Origin: an uncultured Allomuricauda sp. | Lineage (GTDB): Bacteria; Bacteroidota; Bacteroidia; Flavobacteriales; Flavobacteriaceae | NCBI RefSeq assembly: GCF_947499695.1 | Contig: NZ_CANMPQ010000004.1 | Span: forward strand, 62,001 to 126,000 | DNA length: 64,000 nt | Direction: 5' to 3' | Shown: one piece after another, positions 34,613 to 43,996 of the stretch | Layout: the number at the start of each line of letters is the position of its first letter | Numbering within the stretch: position 1 is the stretch's first letter | Made by a program: the position numbers and the translations under genes | The notes under the pieces: generated by a model | Seen by the model: only the letters and a program-made list of their open reading frames with translations | The model's database searches: none | Told to the model about the DNA's origin: nothing

Positions 34613-34625
34613 TAAGGATTCCTAA
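34613..34625 (-). promoter_or_regulatory. Operator-like 13-mer upstream of the lipoprotein gene
   Basis: TAAGGATTCCTAA, an imperfect palindrome with AGGA/TCCT cores, is identical to the 13-mer at 34924-34936. It lies 12 bp before the lipoprotein start. No TAnnTTTG element is seen next to it. Confidence 0.5.
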
Positions 34626-34645
34626 CTTTATGAATTAAAAAAATA

Positions 34646-34879
34646 TCAAGGCTTTAGATCTTCTATAGAAGCACCATAATTAATGTGCAATATATTACCA
34701 TTTGGGGTTATTAAGGCTGGTACTGACTTTACTCCTTTACGCTCAGCCTCACTAACCTTTTCTTTGTTTTCTCCGACATGAACTATCGAAATATTCTCGG
34801 TGCCGATTAGGCTAACCAAGTCTTGTTCGGCGCTAACACACACAGGGCAACCTGCATGATAAAAAACTGATTTACTCAT
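34646..34879 (-). CDS. Small thioredoxin/glutaredoxin-like protein
   Basis: A 77-residue protein with the redox motif CPVC at residues 11-14 and a cis-Pro segment SVPALITPNG, a minimal thioredoxin fold. The cytoplasmic location is inferred from the lack of a signal peptide. It is the first gene after the promoter at 34915-34936 and is followed by the lipoprotein gene, so it likely responds to the same regulator, consistent with a redox theme. Confidence 0.8.
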   Translation of the reverse strand: MSKSVFYHAGCPVCVSAEQDLVSLIGTENISIVHVGENKEKVSEAERKGVKSVPALITPNGNILHINYGASIEDLKP

Positions 34880-34914
34880 TTCATTTATTTTTTAGGTTTT
34901 TCATTATTGCTTTG

Positions 34915-34936
34915 CAAATATAGTAAGGATTCCTAA
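34915..34936 (-). promoter_or_regulatory. Promoter of the thioredoxin-like gene with operator-like 13-mer
   Basis: TATATTTG (34922-34915, minus strand) is an exact -7 element. The 13-mer TAAGGATTCCTAA (34924-34936) lies directly upstream, in the spacer where a repressor would block RNA polymerase. The sequence overlaps the 3' end of the serine hydrolase gene. Confidence 0.65.
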
Positions 34937-36006
34937 TTAAATAAAATATTTATGTCATCAAGTTTGTTTTGCACTTTTGGATCAGTGCAATTAATTAAAA
35001 TTGAAATCACCTTTTTTTCATTCGGATACACAAAAAAGTTAGAATATGCACCAACACTGTTGCCTATATGACCGACAAAACTTTTTCCATGGACGTCTTG
35101 ACTAACTTGAAAGCCCAAACCATAATAGGTTGGATTCTCATCAACAGTTTGTGAGGTAAGAACTTCCTGAAGAATTCTGGATTCTACTATCTTGGGATTC
35201 AATATTTCACTACCCAACTTGGCGATATCATGACTAGTAGACAAATAGCCTCCTCCGGCCATTTTATAATGATTATTGACCACAACGGCTTTTTTAAACC
35301 CCGTAGCTGATCTGGTGTAAAACTCAGCAAGGTCATTTTCTCTGTCTGAAATATCACCATTTATGTCGGTTGGATAAGTATTTCCCATTCCCAAAGGGTC
35401 CAACACTTTTTTCCTGACATATTCCTCAAAGGAAATACCGCAAGCTTCTTGCATAGCCAGAGAAAGTAAAACAAAATCAAAGCTGTTGTACAAATACCCT
35501 TTACCAGGTTCAAAAACCAAAGGGTCATTCTTAAAAACTTCGATACTCTGTTGTATGGAAAATGGTTTGTTCAGTGCAAATTCTTTACCGCGATACCCTC
35601 GGATTCCTGCAGTGTGCCCAGCCAATTGCCGCAGTGTAAAATCATATTCCTTTTTAGGGTGGTATGGCACATATTCATAAAAGGATGCATCCAAATCGAT
35701 AAGCCCTTCTTCCAGCATTTTGGCCAAAGCTATTCCTGTGATACATTTTGAAATACTTGCAATTCGAAATACGGTGTTTTGGGGATCAACAGGAACCTTT
35801 TCTTCAAGGTTGGCAAAACCATAACCTTTATCAAAAACGGTATCCCCGTCCTTTAGAACGGTAACCGCCATTCCTGGCACCTTACCTTGAACAGCAAGGT
35901 CGTAGAGCATTGCATTTGCTTTTTCCAATCCATACAACCCTTCCCAAGACTTTTCTGGTGGATCAAATAAATCTCTAAAAAAATTGACAAGTGATTTCAA
36001 CTCCAT
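34933..36006 (-). CDS. Serine hydrolase, beta-lactamase (class C) family
   Basis: A 357-residue enzyme with the SxxK motif S84-I-S-K87, a YNS motif (YLYNSFDFVLL) and a C-terminal HIG segment (VGHIGNSVGAYSN), the three active-site elements of class C/penicillin-binding-like hydrolases. It has no signal peptide, so it is probably cytoplasmic. The substrate could be an ester, a D-amino acid peptide or a lactam; this is not decidable here. Nothing nearby points to antibiotic resistance. Confidence 0.85.
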   Translation of the reverse strand: MELKSLVNFFRDLFDPPEKSWEGLYGLEKANAMLYDLAVQGKVPGMAVTVLKDGDTVFDKGYGFANLEEKVPVDPQNTVFRIASISKCITGIALAKMLEEGLIDLDASFYEYVPYHPKKEYDFTLRQLAGHTAGIRGYRGKEFALNKPFSIQQSIEVFKNDPLVFEPGKGYLYNSFDFVLLSLAMQEACGISFEEYVRKKVLDPLGMGNTYPTDINGDISDRENDLAEFYTRSATGFKKAVVVNNHYKMAGGGYLSTSHDIAKLGSEILNPKIVESRILQEVLTSQTVDENPTYYGLGFQVSQDVHGKSFVGHIGNSVGAYSNFFVYPNEKKVISILINCTDPKVQNKLDDINILFN

Positions 36007-36064
36007 GGGTTAATCAGCTCCTAATGTAGCAAGAAACTTAATTTAAGAATTGCTTTGCAAGAAA

Positions 36065-36817
36065 TCAATCCCTAAAAATCAATTTCCCATTAAAAAGTTC
36101 TTCGACATTAACTTCTGGTGGGCGGTTGATACTAATTACATCTCCTGTTCCCCTTATCACCCCAGAAATACTTGATTGAGGGTTCACAATAATGTCGTTG
36201 GAACCACGATGGTTCATACTTACATTTTGCGCCGCGAGACCTTCAGCTTCTATCCGAGAATCACCCGCAGCTATAACGACATTCAAATTGGCTGATACTC
36301 CGGCAAGTTTGAGAAACGCAATTCCATTAACGGTTATTCTAACATTTTCTGCATTAAGCGTCAAATCAAAAGATCCATCTGTTGTCTCCGATTCTGAATT
36401 AATGAAGCTTTCTGAAATTAAATTAAGGTTAGGGTAATTTAGAACTCCATCGCTTGAAATCAATAATCCAGTGCTGCTCCTGACTTCTGTAATGTTAGGT
36501 GAGGTCACATAAATTGTGGTCAAACCATAGTCCCTGATAAAATTGCATCCATTTTCATTTCTTAGAATGAGTCGATTGTCTGCTACTGACGCGGTAACTT
36601 CATTTTGTAGAAACTCTCCGGTTTCAATTTCCACTTGTTGTTCTGCCCCTTCTTTTAGGACCAGATTGATATTCTCGAATACGGTGATTGTTGTAAAGTT
36701 TGGTACCTCTGTCGTAGTCCTTATCAAATCACCAGCATTTTGGAAGCAATCTGACGTATTCTCACCATTACAAGCTATCAAGATTAAAGTCAAGTATGAA
36801 ATTATCCCTTTCTTCAT
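36065..36817 (-). CDS. Head-GIN domain lipoprotein (DUF2807)
   Basis: A 250-residue lipoprotein (lipobox LILIAC, Cys16) with the DUF2807 solenoid: FENINLVLKEGAEQQVEIETG at the start, then VADNRLILRNENGCNF and turns such as ITEVRSSTG, GDSRIEAEG and GTGDVISI. It overlaps the PagL-like gene by 4 bp, so the two are co-translated. It is the second member of this family in the window (the other is at 21 kb), but the two are not close in sequence. Confidence 0.8.
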   Translation of the reverse strand: MKKGIISYLTLILIACNGENTSDCFQNAGDLIRTTTEVPNFTTITVFENINLVLKEGAEQQVEIETGEFLQNEVTASVADNRLILRNENGCNFIRDYGLTTIYVTSPNITEVRSSTGLLISSDGVLNYPNLNLISESFINSESETTDGSFDLTLNAENVRITVNGIAFLKLAGVSANLNVVIAAGDSRIEAEGLAAQNVSMNHRGSNDIIVNPQSSISGVIRGTGDVISINRPPEVNVEELFNGKLIFRD

Positions 36818-37914
36818 AGTCTTACTCCTATTCCAAATTCAACGGTTTCAGCCTTTGCGCCATGTGATTTTAGGGTAATTGCTCCAAAAACTTTATCTCC
36901 AAAATATCGCTTCAATCCTACCCGGTTATATACTCTCCCTTCAAAATCAAAAGGATAGTACACGTAATATCCTAGTTGAGCAATAACACTCATTTTGTTG
37001 ATAAACAATTCATGTCCAACAAATAATCCGACCCGCTTAAAATCAGTATCCGCCGCAACATCCAGTTCAGGAAATGCAATGGATTGAAATCGAATTAATT
37101 CCTTTAAAAAATTGGAAAAGAACACATCTGTTCCGAATTGAATAGCACTTTTTCTCCCCAAACGTTTGTCGGCATAGGCGGAAAATATCCAAAAACCATA
37201 TCTCCCAGAATTGATGATATCACTTTCATTGGCTCCCGTTCTGAAGGCCAAATTATAACGAATGGGTTCAGTTGTTTTTTCCTTTGATTCTGAAGCGATA
37301 AATTCATGGGTATCCCCACCATCCAAATCATAGGTTAACCCAACATTCAATGCCATTGTGTTTGTGGAGGTATTGGGCGCTTTAAAATTGGCGTTGGAGT
37401 AATGAATCAACGAAAGTCCAGCCTTCAATCCTAATCCGGAGAACAAATTTTCTTTATGGTAGTTTATCATCACTACCGTTGATGCAAGCAGATGTGACCC
37501 GAAGGCGTTATTCCTGAAATTGTTGTTCTTATCGTATGGATTGGTATTGTAAGCAACTCCTTGGCCAATACGAAGTTGTAAATTCCGTTTTAAAAAATAA
37601 AAATTATAGTGAGCATACAATCCGAAGTTCTCTCCCAAAGTTGAATTGTTCATGTTTTGATAAATGAACGAAAACCCGGTATCGGGATATCCATAAAGGG
37701 ATTCCCATTCTTCATTTCCAAACCGTTTCCGGTTAAGTCCAAGAATTATTCCCCCGGGGTGATTGGTTATCAAATGGGATATGTCCGTGTTATGCAACAG
37801 AATGGAACCATAAAACTGGCTGGCATCCAACACATACTTTTTAGGGATTTCTTTTTGTTGGGAGAATCCACTTAAAAAGCTAAAAAAAACACATAAATAA
37901 AGTAGGCGCTTCAT
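36814..37914 (-). CDS. PagL-like lipid A 3-O-deacylase / acyloxyacyl hydrolase
   Basis: A 366-residue outer-membrane enzyme (signal peptide 1-18, ending LSGFSQ) with an aromatic-rich beta barrel. The active-site segment IHYSNANFKAPNTSTN (H171, S173, N174, P180, N181) matches the HxSN...PN pattern of PagL, which removes the 3-O acyl chain of lipid A. At 366 residues it is longer than PagL itself (about 170), as is usual for Bacteroidota homologues. The start codon lies inside a 16-bp palindrome. Confidence 0.72.
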   Translation of the reverse strand: MKRLLYLCVFFSFLSGFSQQKEIPKKYVLDASQFYGSILLHNTDISHLITNHPGGIILGLNRKRFGNEEWESLYGYPDTGFSFIYQNMNNSTLGENFGLYAHYNFYFLKRNLQLRIGQGVAYNTNPYDKNNNFRNNAFGSHLLASTVVMINYHKENLFSGLGLKAGLSLIHYSNANFKAPNTSTNTMALNVGLTYDLDGGDTHEFIASESKEKTTEPIRYNLAFRTGANESDIINSGRYGFWIFSAYADKRLGRKSAIQFGTDVFFSNFLKELIRFQSIAFPELDVAADTDFKRVGLFVGHELFINKMSVIAQLGYYVYYPFDFEGRVYNRVGLKRYFGDKVFGAITLKSHGAKAETVEFGIGVRL

Positions 37915-37921
37915 GAAGCGC
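37906..37921. repeat. 16-bp palindrome over the PagL-like start codon
   Basis: GCGCTTCATGAAGCGC is a perfect palindrome centred on the ATG, flanked on both sides by AAGTAGG-type direct repeats. In mRNA it could fold into a hairpin hiding the start codon. Confidence 0.7.
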
Positions 37922-37933
37922 TAAAGTAGGAAA

Positions 37934-38887
37934 TTAAAAAACCTCCTTGGCAATTGCTTTGATATTATCTGATTTTCCCATCGAATAATAATGCAAGACA
38001 GGCACACCCGCATCTTTGAGTTCTTTTGACTGTTCTATGCACCATTCTACGCCAACTTGCCTTACTTCTTTATTATTTTTACAACCTTCGACCGCTTCAA
38101 TTAAATCTTCAGGAATATCTACTCGAAACACTTGTGGCAGTAAATGTAGATGTCGTCTAACCGCGATTGGTTTTATTCCAGGTATGATGGGTACAGTGAT
38201 TCCCATTTTACGAGCTTCATCCACAAATTCAAAGTACTTTTTATTGTCAAAAAACATTTGGGTTACCACGTAATCGGCTCCCAAATCTACCTTATGTTTT
38301 AACCGCTTTAAATCGGATTTTAATGAAGGTGCTTCCATATGTTTCTCCGGATACCCTGCAACCCCAATACAGAAATCAGCGCAATTGTCCGTTTCGATAA
38401 CCTCGTGCAGATAGTTTCCCTTGTTCAAATCCTGTATTTGACTGACCAAATCTGAAGCAAATTGATGTCCCCCATTTGTGGCAGAAAAATATTTCTCTTC
38501 CTTCATGGCATCACCCCTAAGTGCCATAACATTATCAATTCCCAAATAGTGACAATCCACCAAAAGATACTCGGTTTCCTCTTTGGTAAAACCACCGCAT
38601 AATACATGTGGAACCGTGTCCACATTATATTTATGTGTGATAGAAGCACATATTCCCAAGGTTCCAGGACGCATTCGGGTTAATTTTTTGTCCAAAAGTC
38701 CATCACGATCTAGGTATACATACTCTTCCCGAGAGGTTGTAACATCGATAAAAGGAGGTTTAAATTCCATTAATGGATCTATACTGTCGTAGAGTTCCTG
38801 AATGCTTTTTCCTTTTACAGGTGGTATAATTTCAAAGCTGAAAAGTGTATTTCCTTTTGCTTGTTTTATGTGATCGGTTACTTTCAT
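37934..38887 (-). CDS. metF: Methylenetetrahydrofolate reductase
   Basis: A 317-residue flavin TIM-barrel enzyme that reduces 5,10-methylene-THF to 5-methyl-THF, the methyl donor for MetH. Family text includes SFEIIPPVKG (catalytic Glu), DVTTSREE, ALRGD and ADYVVTQMFFDNKKYFEF. The length is normal for the bacterial single-domain form. It is the third gene of the riboswitch-controlled metH-N/metH-C/metF unit, 3 bp after metH-C. Confidence 0.95.
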   Translation of the reverse strand: MKVTDHIKQAKGNTLFSFEIIPPVKGKSIQELYDSIDPLMEFKPPFIDVTTSREEYVYLDRDGLLDKKLTRMRPGTLGICASITHKYNVDTVPHVLCGGFTKEETEYLLVDCHYLGIDNVMALRGDAMKEEKYFSATNGGHQFASDLVSQIQDLNKGNYLHEVIETDNCADFCIGVAGYPEKHMEAPSLKSDLKRLKHKVDLGADYVVTQMFFDNKKYFEFVDEARKMGITVPIIPGIKPIAVRRHLHLLPQVFRVDIPEDLIEAVEGCKNNKEVRQVGVEWCIEQSKELKDAGVPVLHYYSMGKSDNIKAIAKEVF

Positions 38888-38890
38888 TTG

Positions 38891-41569
38891 TTATTCTTCA
38901 ACAATGTTTGGAGCGAGCCATTTCTGGGCTTTCTCTAACTCAATTCCTTTTCTATTGGCAAAATCTTCTATCTGGTCCTGTTTTATTTTTCCCAGTCCAA
39001 AATACTTAGCCTCTGGATGTCCAAAATAATATCCGCTAACGCTGGCAGCTGGCCACATGGCCAAACCATCAGTAAGTTTTACCCCAATTTTTTCTTCTAC
39101 CTCCAACACTTCCCAAATTGTAAGTTTTTCAAGATGGTCAGGGCATGCCGGGTATCCTGGAGCTGGACGTATTCCCCGATATTTTTCATCAATCAATTCA
39201 TTATTGGAAAAACTTTCACATGAAGCATAGCCCCAGTGTTGTGTTCGGACTTCCCTATGCAGATATTCGGCAAAGGCTTCAGCCAACCGATCCGCCAGAG
39301 CTTTGACCATTATGGAGGAATAATCATCTAGGTTCTCTTCATACATCTTGGCCAATTCTTGAGTTCCAAATCCAGTGGACACGCAGAAACAGCCCATATA
39401 ATCTTGTATTCCTGAAGATTTTGGAGCTACAAAATCCGCTAAAGCAATATTTGGCACTCCTGCCCTTTTTTTCAACTGCTGTCGGAGCGTTCTAAAAATA
39501 GCTTGTTGGTCTTTACCCAAAGTAATCTCGATATCATCTTCATTTTCCGAATTGGCTGGAAATAATCCAAAGACAGCTTTCGCTTTTAGTTGTTTTTTGC
39601 TCAAAATCTCTTTCAGCATTTTTTGGGCATCCTCAAAAAGTTCCAAAGCTTGTTTTCCAACAATCTCATCTTGCAAAATCGCAGGATATTTCCCGTGCAA
39701 ATCCCAGCTTCTGAAAAACGGCGTCCAATCAATAAAATCTGTCAATTTCTTTAAATCGAAGTCCTCCCAAATTTGAATTCCCATTTTATTGGGCTTGATA
39801 ACATCTTCGGGATTCCATCCAATTTGAAATTTGTTTTTTCGAGCTTCTTCCAAGGTCAGATATTCTTTTTGCTTGGTACGATTCAAGAATTTATCTCGAA
39901 AACTCTCATAGTCCAGCTTGACGGTTTTTTTATAGTTGTCAGAGGTTTCTTTTTGAAGCAAATCACCAACAACCGTCACCGCACGGGATGCATCGTTTAC
40001 ATGAACAACAGCTTGACTATATTGAGGGTCGATTTTCACAGCTGTGTGTGCCTTACTGGTGGTAGCTCCACCTATTAAAAGTGGTACAGTAAATTGTTGC
40101 CGTTCCATTTCTTTGGCCAAAAACACCATTTCATCCAACGAAGGGGTGATCAAACCGCTCAATCCAATAATATCAACCTGTTCTTCTTTGGCCTTGTTGA
40201 TGATTTTTTCTGGAGGTACCATTACTCCCATATCAACAATTTCATAATTGTTGCAGGCCAATACCACACTCACAATATTTTTTCCAATATCGTGCACATC
40301 TCCTTTTACAGTGGCCATTAATATTTTACCAGCTGCGGAAGTTTTAGCATCCTTGGATTCTTCAATAAATGGAGTAAGATGGGCAACAGCTTTCTTCATC
40401 ACACGAGCGGATTTGACTACTTGCGGAAGGAACATTTTTCCACTTCCAAACAAATCTCCGACCACATTCATCCCTGTCATCAAATTGCCTTCTATCACCT
40501 CTAATGGTCTAGAAGCCGCTAACCTAGCCTCTTCCACATCTTCAACGATATATTGATCAATTCCTTTGACCAAAGCACGGGTTATTCGGTTTTGCAGCGG
40601 TTCTTCCCTCCAGGATAAATCGACTTTACTTTCTTTGGCCGTACCGACAACAGTTTCCGCAAATTCCAATAATCGTTCCGTGGCATCCTCACGTCGGTTT
40701 AGAATCACATCTTCAACATGTTCCAAAAGATCTTTGGGGATGTCATCATAAATCTCCAGCAAAGCTGGGTTAACAATCCCCATGTTCATTCCAGCCTTTA
40801 TGGCATGGTACAGAAATACAGAATGCATGGCCTCTCTTACGGGATTGTTTCCTCTAAAAGAAAAAGACACATTACTCACGCCTCCGCTAACGCTGCAATG
40901 GGGCAGATTTTCACGCACCCATTTGGTTCCTTGAATAAAATCAAGAGCGTTGAGTTTATGCTCATCCATTCCAGTGGCAACGGGAAAGATATTAAGGTCG
41001 AAAATGATATCTTCCGGTGCAAAATTGACCTCATCAACCAAAATACGGTACGAACGCTCCGCAATTTCAACCCGTCGCTCATAAGTATCTGCTTGGCCAA
41101 CCTCATCAAATGCCATTACAATGACGGCAGCTCCATACCTTTTAATCAATTTAGCTTGTTGAATGAACTGCTCTTTTCCTTCTTTTAGACTAATGGAATT
41201 GACCACACATTTTCCCTGTACTACTTGTAGGCCCGCTTCTATGATATCCCATTTTGAACTGTCAATCATTATAGGAACTCTGGCAATATCAGGTTCGGCC
41301 ACAATCAAGTTTAGGAACCTTACCATAGCCTCTTTTCCATCAATGAGGCCATCGTCCATGTTGATATCTATAATCTGCGCTCCTCCTTCTACCTGATGTC
41401 GTGCAACGTCTAAAGCTTCATCGTATTTTTCTTCCTTTATCAGACGAAGAAATTTTTTAGAACCGGCCACATTGGTCCGTTCCCCAACATTGACAAAATT
41501 ACTGTCTGGGGTTACCACCAAGGGTTCCAGGCCCGATAGCTTTAAATATCTTGGTTTCTGGTCGCTCAT
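38891..41569 (-). CDS. metH: Methionine synthase, folate/cobalamin/activation domains
   Basis: An 892-residue C-terminal half of cobalamin-dependent methionine synthase. In order: the pterin domain (about 20-290, [11 protein letters not shown]), the cobalamin cap and binding domain (about 340-580, with cobalt ligand His426 in DVHDIGKN), and the SAM-dependent reactivation domain (about 600-890, [15 protein letters not shown]). The homocysteine-binding half is the separate gene upstream; together they have the usual MetH architecture of about 1225 residues. Genes overlap by 4 bp (ATGA). Confidence 0.95.
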   Translation of the reverse strand: MSDQKPRYLKLSGLEPLVVTPDSNFVNVGERTNVAGSKKFLRLIKEEKYDEALDVARHQVEGGAQIIDINMDDGLIDGKEAMVRFLNLIVAEPDIARVPIMIDSSKWDIIEAGLQVVQGKCVVNSISLKEGKEQFIQQAKLIKRYGAAVIVMAFDEVGQADTYERRVEIAERSYRILVDEVNFAPEDIIFDLNIFPVATGMDEHKLNALDFIQGTKWVRENLPHCSVSGGVSNVSFSFRGNNPVREAMHSVFLYHAIKAGMNMGIVNPALLEIYDDIPKDLLEHVEDVILNRREDATERLLEFAETVVGTAKESKVDLSWREEPLQNRITRALVKGIDQYIVEDVEEARLAASRPLEVIEGNLMTGMNVVGDLFGSGKMFLPQVVKSARVMKKAVAHLTPFIEESKDAKTSAAGKILMATVKGDVHDIGKNIVSVVLACNNYEIVDMGVMVPPEKIINKAKEEQVDIIGLSGLITPSLDEMVFLAKEMERQQFTVPLLIGGATTSKAHTAVKIDPQYSQAVVHVNDASRAVTVVGDLLQKETSDNYKKTVKLDYESFRDKFLNRTKQKEYLTLEEARKNKFQIGWNPEDVIKPNKMGIQIWEDFDLKKLTDFIDWTPFFRSWDLHGKYPAILQDEIVGKQALELFEDAQKMLKEILSKKQLKAKAVFGLFPANSENEDDIEITLGKDQQAIFRTLRQQLKKRAGVPNIALADFVAPKSSGIQDYMGCFCVSTGFGTQELAKMYEENLDDYSSIMVKALADRLAEAFAEYLHREVRTQHWGYASCESFSNNELIDEKYRGIRPAPGYPACPDHLEKLTIWEVLEVEEKIGVKLTDGLAMWPAASVSGYYFGHPEAKYFGLGKIKQDQIEDFANRKGIELEKAQKWLAPNIVEE

Positions 41570-42567
41570 ACGGAAACGGCTAGTTTTCTTGGTTGATAAT
41601 TAGCCACCAAATCTGCTATGGCCTTTATATGTTCTGGAGTTGTTCCACAGCATCCACCAACGATATTGACTAATCCTTTTTCCACATATTCCATGATTTG
41701 GGAGGCCATTTCCTCCGGGGATTCGTCATACTCGCCAAAAGCATTGGGCAAACCGGCATTGGGGTGTGCAGAAACGCCGTAATCTGTTTTGGCCGATGCC
41801 ACTTCTAAATGAGGGACTAGTTGCTTTGCACCCAATGCGCAATTGAATCCTACAGAAAGAATGGGAATGTGTGAAATCGAAATTAGGAAAGCTTCCGCCG
41901 TCTGCCCAGAAAGTGTTCGTCCAGAAGCATCAGTGATGGTACCGCTCACCATAATTGGAACCTCAATATTACGTTCATCTTTCACCTCCTCTATTGCAAA
42001 CAAGGCGGCCTTTGCATTGAGTGTGTCAAAAATGGTCTCCACCAAAAGGATGTCGGAACCACCATCTAAGAGCGCTTCTACCTGCAGTTTATATGCTTCT
42101 CTCAATTCATCAAAGGAGACAGCCCTATACCCTGGGTCATTAACATCCGGTGACATGCTTGCCGTCTTATTGGTAGGACCTATACTACCCGCAACAAATC
42201 GAGGTTTATGAGGTTCTTTGGCAGTAAATTCGTTGGCTACTTCCTTGGCTATTCGGGCAGATTCATAATTGAGCTCATATACCAGATCTTCCATGTAATA
42301 GTCTGCCATGGCAATTGTAGTTCCAGAAAAAGTGTTGGTTTCAACAATATCAGCTCCGGCTGCAAAATATTTTCTATGGATTTCTGCAATAGCTTCAGGT
42401 TGGGTGAGCGAAAGTAAGTCGTTATTGCCTTTTAAAGGATGTGCCCAATCCTTAAAACGTTCTCCTCTAAAATCTTCTTCTTCGAATTTGTACTGTTGTA
42501 ACATGGTACCCATCGCCCCATCCAACACTAAAATCCTTTCCTGCACTATTTCTTCAATTCGTTTCAT
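41566..42567 (-). CDS. metH: Methionine synthase, homocysteine-binding subunit
   Basis: A 333-residue homocysteine S-methyltransferase domain. The start at 42567 ([20 protein letters not shown]) is chosen over a longer frame because it gives the family N terminus. Zinc ligands are the Cys of VGFNCALGA and the pair in [11 protein letters not shown]. Separate N- and C-terminal MetH genes are common in Flavobacteriia. This is the first gene after a SAM-I riboswitch, with a 74-nt spacer. Confidence 0.93.
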   Translation of the reverse strand: MKRIEEIVQERILVLDGAMGTMLQQYKFEEEDFRGERFKDWAHPLKGNNDLLSLTQPEAIAEIHRKYFAAGADIVETNTFSGTTIAMADYYMEDLVYELNYESARIAKEVANEFTAKEPHKPRFVAGSIGPTNKTASMSPDVNDPGYRAVSFDELREAYKLQVEALLDGGSDILLVETIFDTLNAKAALFAIEEVKDERNIEVPIMVSGTITDASGRTLSGQTAEAFLISISHIPILSVGFNCALGAKQLVPHLEVASAKTDYGVSAHPNAGLPNAFGEYDESPEEMASQIMEYVEKGLVNIVGGCCGTTPEHIKAIADLVANYQPRKLAVSV

Positions 42568-42641
42568 AACACAATTACCCTTTTTATGGGATATAAATTG
42601 TATCAAGAAAAGTGTGGAAAATACGTTGGAAAGTATTCTTC

Positions 42642-42754
42642 GTTATCCTTCCCAAATCGAATCTGCGATAAGGGTAGAATTTAGCACCTTCTTTATAAAG
42701 TTAAAGGGTTGCTAAGGTTTCATAGGGTCTAATCCCTCCACCTTTCTTGATAAC
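42642..42754 (-). promoter_or_regulatory. SAM-I (S-box) riboswitch upstream of metH-metH-metF
   Basis: On the minus strand the leader contains the S-box core in order: P1 GTTATC, AAGAAAGGTGGAGGG, then ACCCTATGAAACCTTAGCAACC, AAGGTGCTAAATTC and the closing P1 strand GATAAC (42647-42642). P1 pairs perfectly over 6 bp. I see no intrinsic terminator before the ATG, 74 nt downstream; a weak hairpin (AATAC/GTATT) and a CCC/GGG pair near the start codon suggest translational rather than transcriptional control. Binding SAM would repress methionine synthesis. Confidence 0.9.
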
Positions 42755-42781
42755 AATTTCAGTTTTTAAATGAACTAGGGA

Positions 42782-42812
42782 CAAAATAAGCACTCTTTAT
42801 TATCAAAAGCAA
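42782..42812 (-). promoter_or_regulatory. Candidate promoter of the metH riboswitch leader
   Basis: TTG (42812-42810, minus strand) and TATTTTG (42788-42782) are separated by 21 nt. The -7 element is one base short of TAnnTTTG. It would place the transcript start about 25 nt before the aptamer. Confidence 0.45.
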
Positions 42813-42900
42813 CTTAAATACCCCTTTTTTCTATGTTAAAACCTTCCAAAGTGAAACAAAGGAAGGTTTTTGACTAACTCAAAATAACCTAAACAAAACT

Positions 42901-43962
42901 TTAGATTATACTTTGCACCACTTCTTTTTTGGCTTCTTTTTTGGAACCATCAAATCCTTCTACTCCTCCAACCGTGGTATATTTCATTACAAATCGTTTA
43001 TCAGGATTGATAATTTGATAAGCATATTGGCACATTACCGCAGCTTCATGAAATCCAGATAATATCAATTTCAACTTCCCTTCATAGGTATTGACATCCC
43101 CGATTGCAAAAACTCGAGGTATATTGGTCTGGTAATCCTTTGCATTATTGACCTTGATGGCATTTTTCTGGATTTCCAAGCCCCAATTTCCAATAGGTCC
43201 CAATTTTGGAGAAAGTCCAAAAAGAGGAATAAAGTGATCAGTTTCTAAATAAGTCTGTCCTTTTGCTTCGTCATTGTGCTTGATTACTACAGCTTTCAGC
43301 TCGTTTTCCCCATGTACTTCTTTTACTTCTGCCTCAGTATATAATTGGATTTTACCGAGTTTAGCCAATTCTGAAGCTTTTTCAACAGAGTCCAACGCAC
43401 CCCTAAATTCATTTCTCCTATGTACAAGGGCCACTTCAGATGCTACATCGGCCAAAAATATAGCCCAATCCAGCGCAGAATCACCACCACCGGCAATTAC
43501 CACTTTCTTATTTCGGTATACCTCTGGGTCTTTAATAATATAAGAAACTCCATTGTCTTCATAATCAGCAATGTTAGGAATAATTGGTTTTCTGGGTTCA
43601 AATGAGCCCAATCCACCCGCTATTACCACAACAGGAGCATGATGTTTGGTTCCTTTGTTTGTAGTAACAATGAAAGAACCATCTTCTTGCTTGTCCAAAG
43701 TTTCGGCACGCTCACCTAAGGTGAAACCGGGTTCAAAAGGCTTAATTTGTTCCATAAGTCTATCCACCAAATCGCCTGCCAAAATCTCGGGGTAGGCGGG
43801 GATATCGTAAATGGGTTTCTTTGGGTAGATTTCCGAACATTGTCCTCCAGGTTGAGGAAGGGCATCAATCAAATGCGTTTTCAACTTCAACAAACCCGCT
43901 TCAAAAACTGTAAACAATCCTGTTGGTCCAGCTCCTATAATTAAAATATCCGTTTTGATCAT
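42901..43962 (-). CDS. Ferredoxin--NADP(+) reductase, thioredoxin-reductase type
   Basis: A 353-residue FAD enzyme with two Rossmann motifs: GAGPTGL (residues 9-15, FAD) and AGGGDSALDWA (about 155-165, NADPH). There is no CxxC redox pair, so it is the TrxR-like ferredoxin reductase family and not thioredoxin reductase. Near the C terminus is the FAIGDVNTYEGKLKLILSG-type FAD segment. At the end of the sulfite-reductase operon, 34 bp after cobA, it most likely supplies electrons to the siroheme enzyme via ferredoxin; this is inferred. Confidence 0.85.
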   Translation of the reverse strand: MIKTDILIIGAGPTGLFTVFEAGLLKLKTHLIDALPQPGGQCSEIYPKKPIYDIPAYPEILAGDLVDRLMEQIKPFEPGFTLGERAETLDKQEDGSFIVTTNKGTKHHAPVVVIAGGLGSFEPRKPIIPNIADYEDNGVSYIIKDPEVYRNKKVVIAGGGDSALDWAIFLADVASEVALVHRRNEFRGALDSVEKASELAKLGKIQLYTEAEVKEVHGENELKAVVIKHNDEAKGQTYLETDHFIPLFGLSPKLGPIGNWGLEIQKNAIKVNNAKDYQTNIPRVFAIGDVNTYEGKLKLILSGFHEAAVMCQYAYQIINPDKRFVMKYTTVGGVEGFDGSKKEAKKEVVQSII

Positions 43963-43996
43963 AATCTTAATTTAATACTCTCAGCAAGGCTGATAT

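Noticed and set aside
39552..41396. Many open frames of 60-156 codons on the plus strand within metH
   Set aside because: They lie wholly inside a well-supported metH gene on the other strand and look like low-complexity antisense translation.
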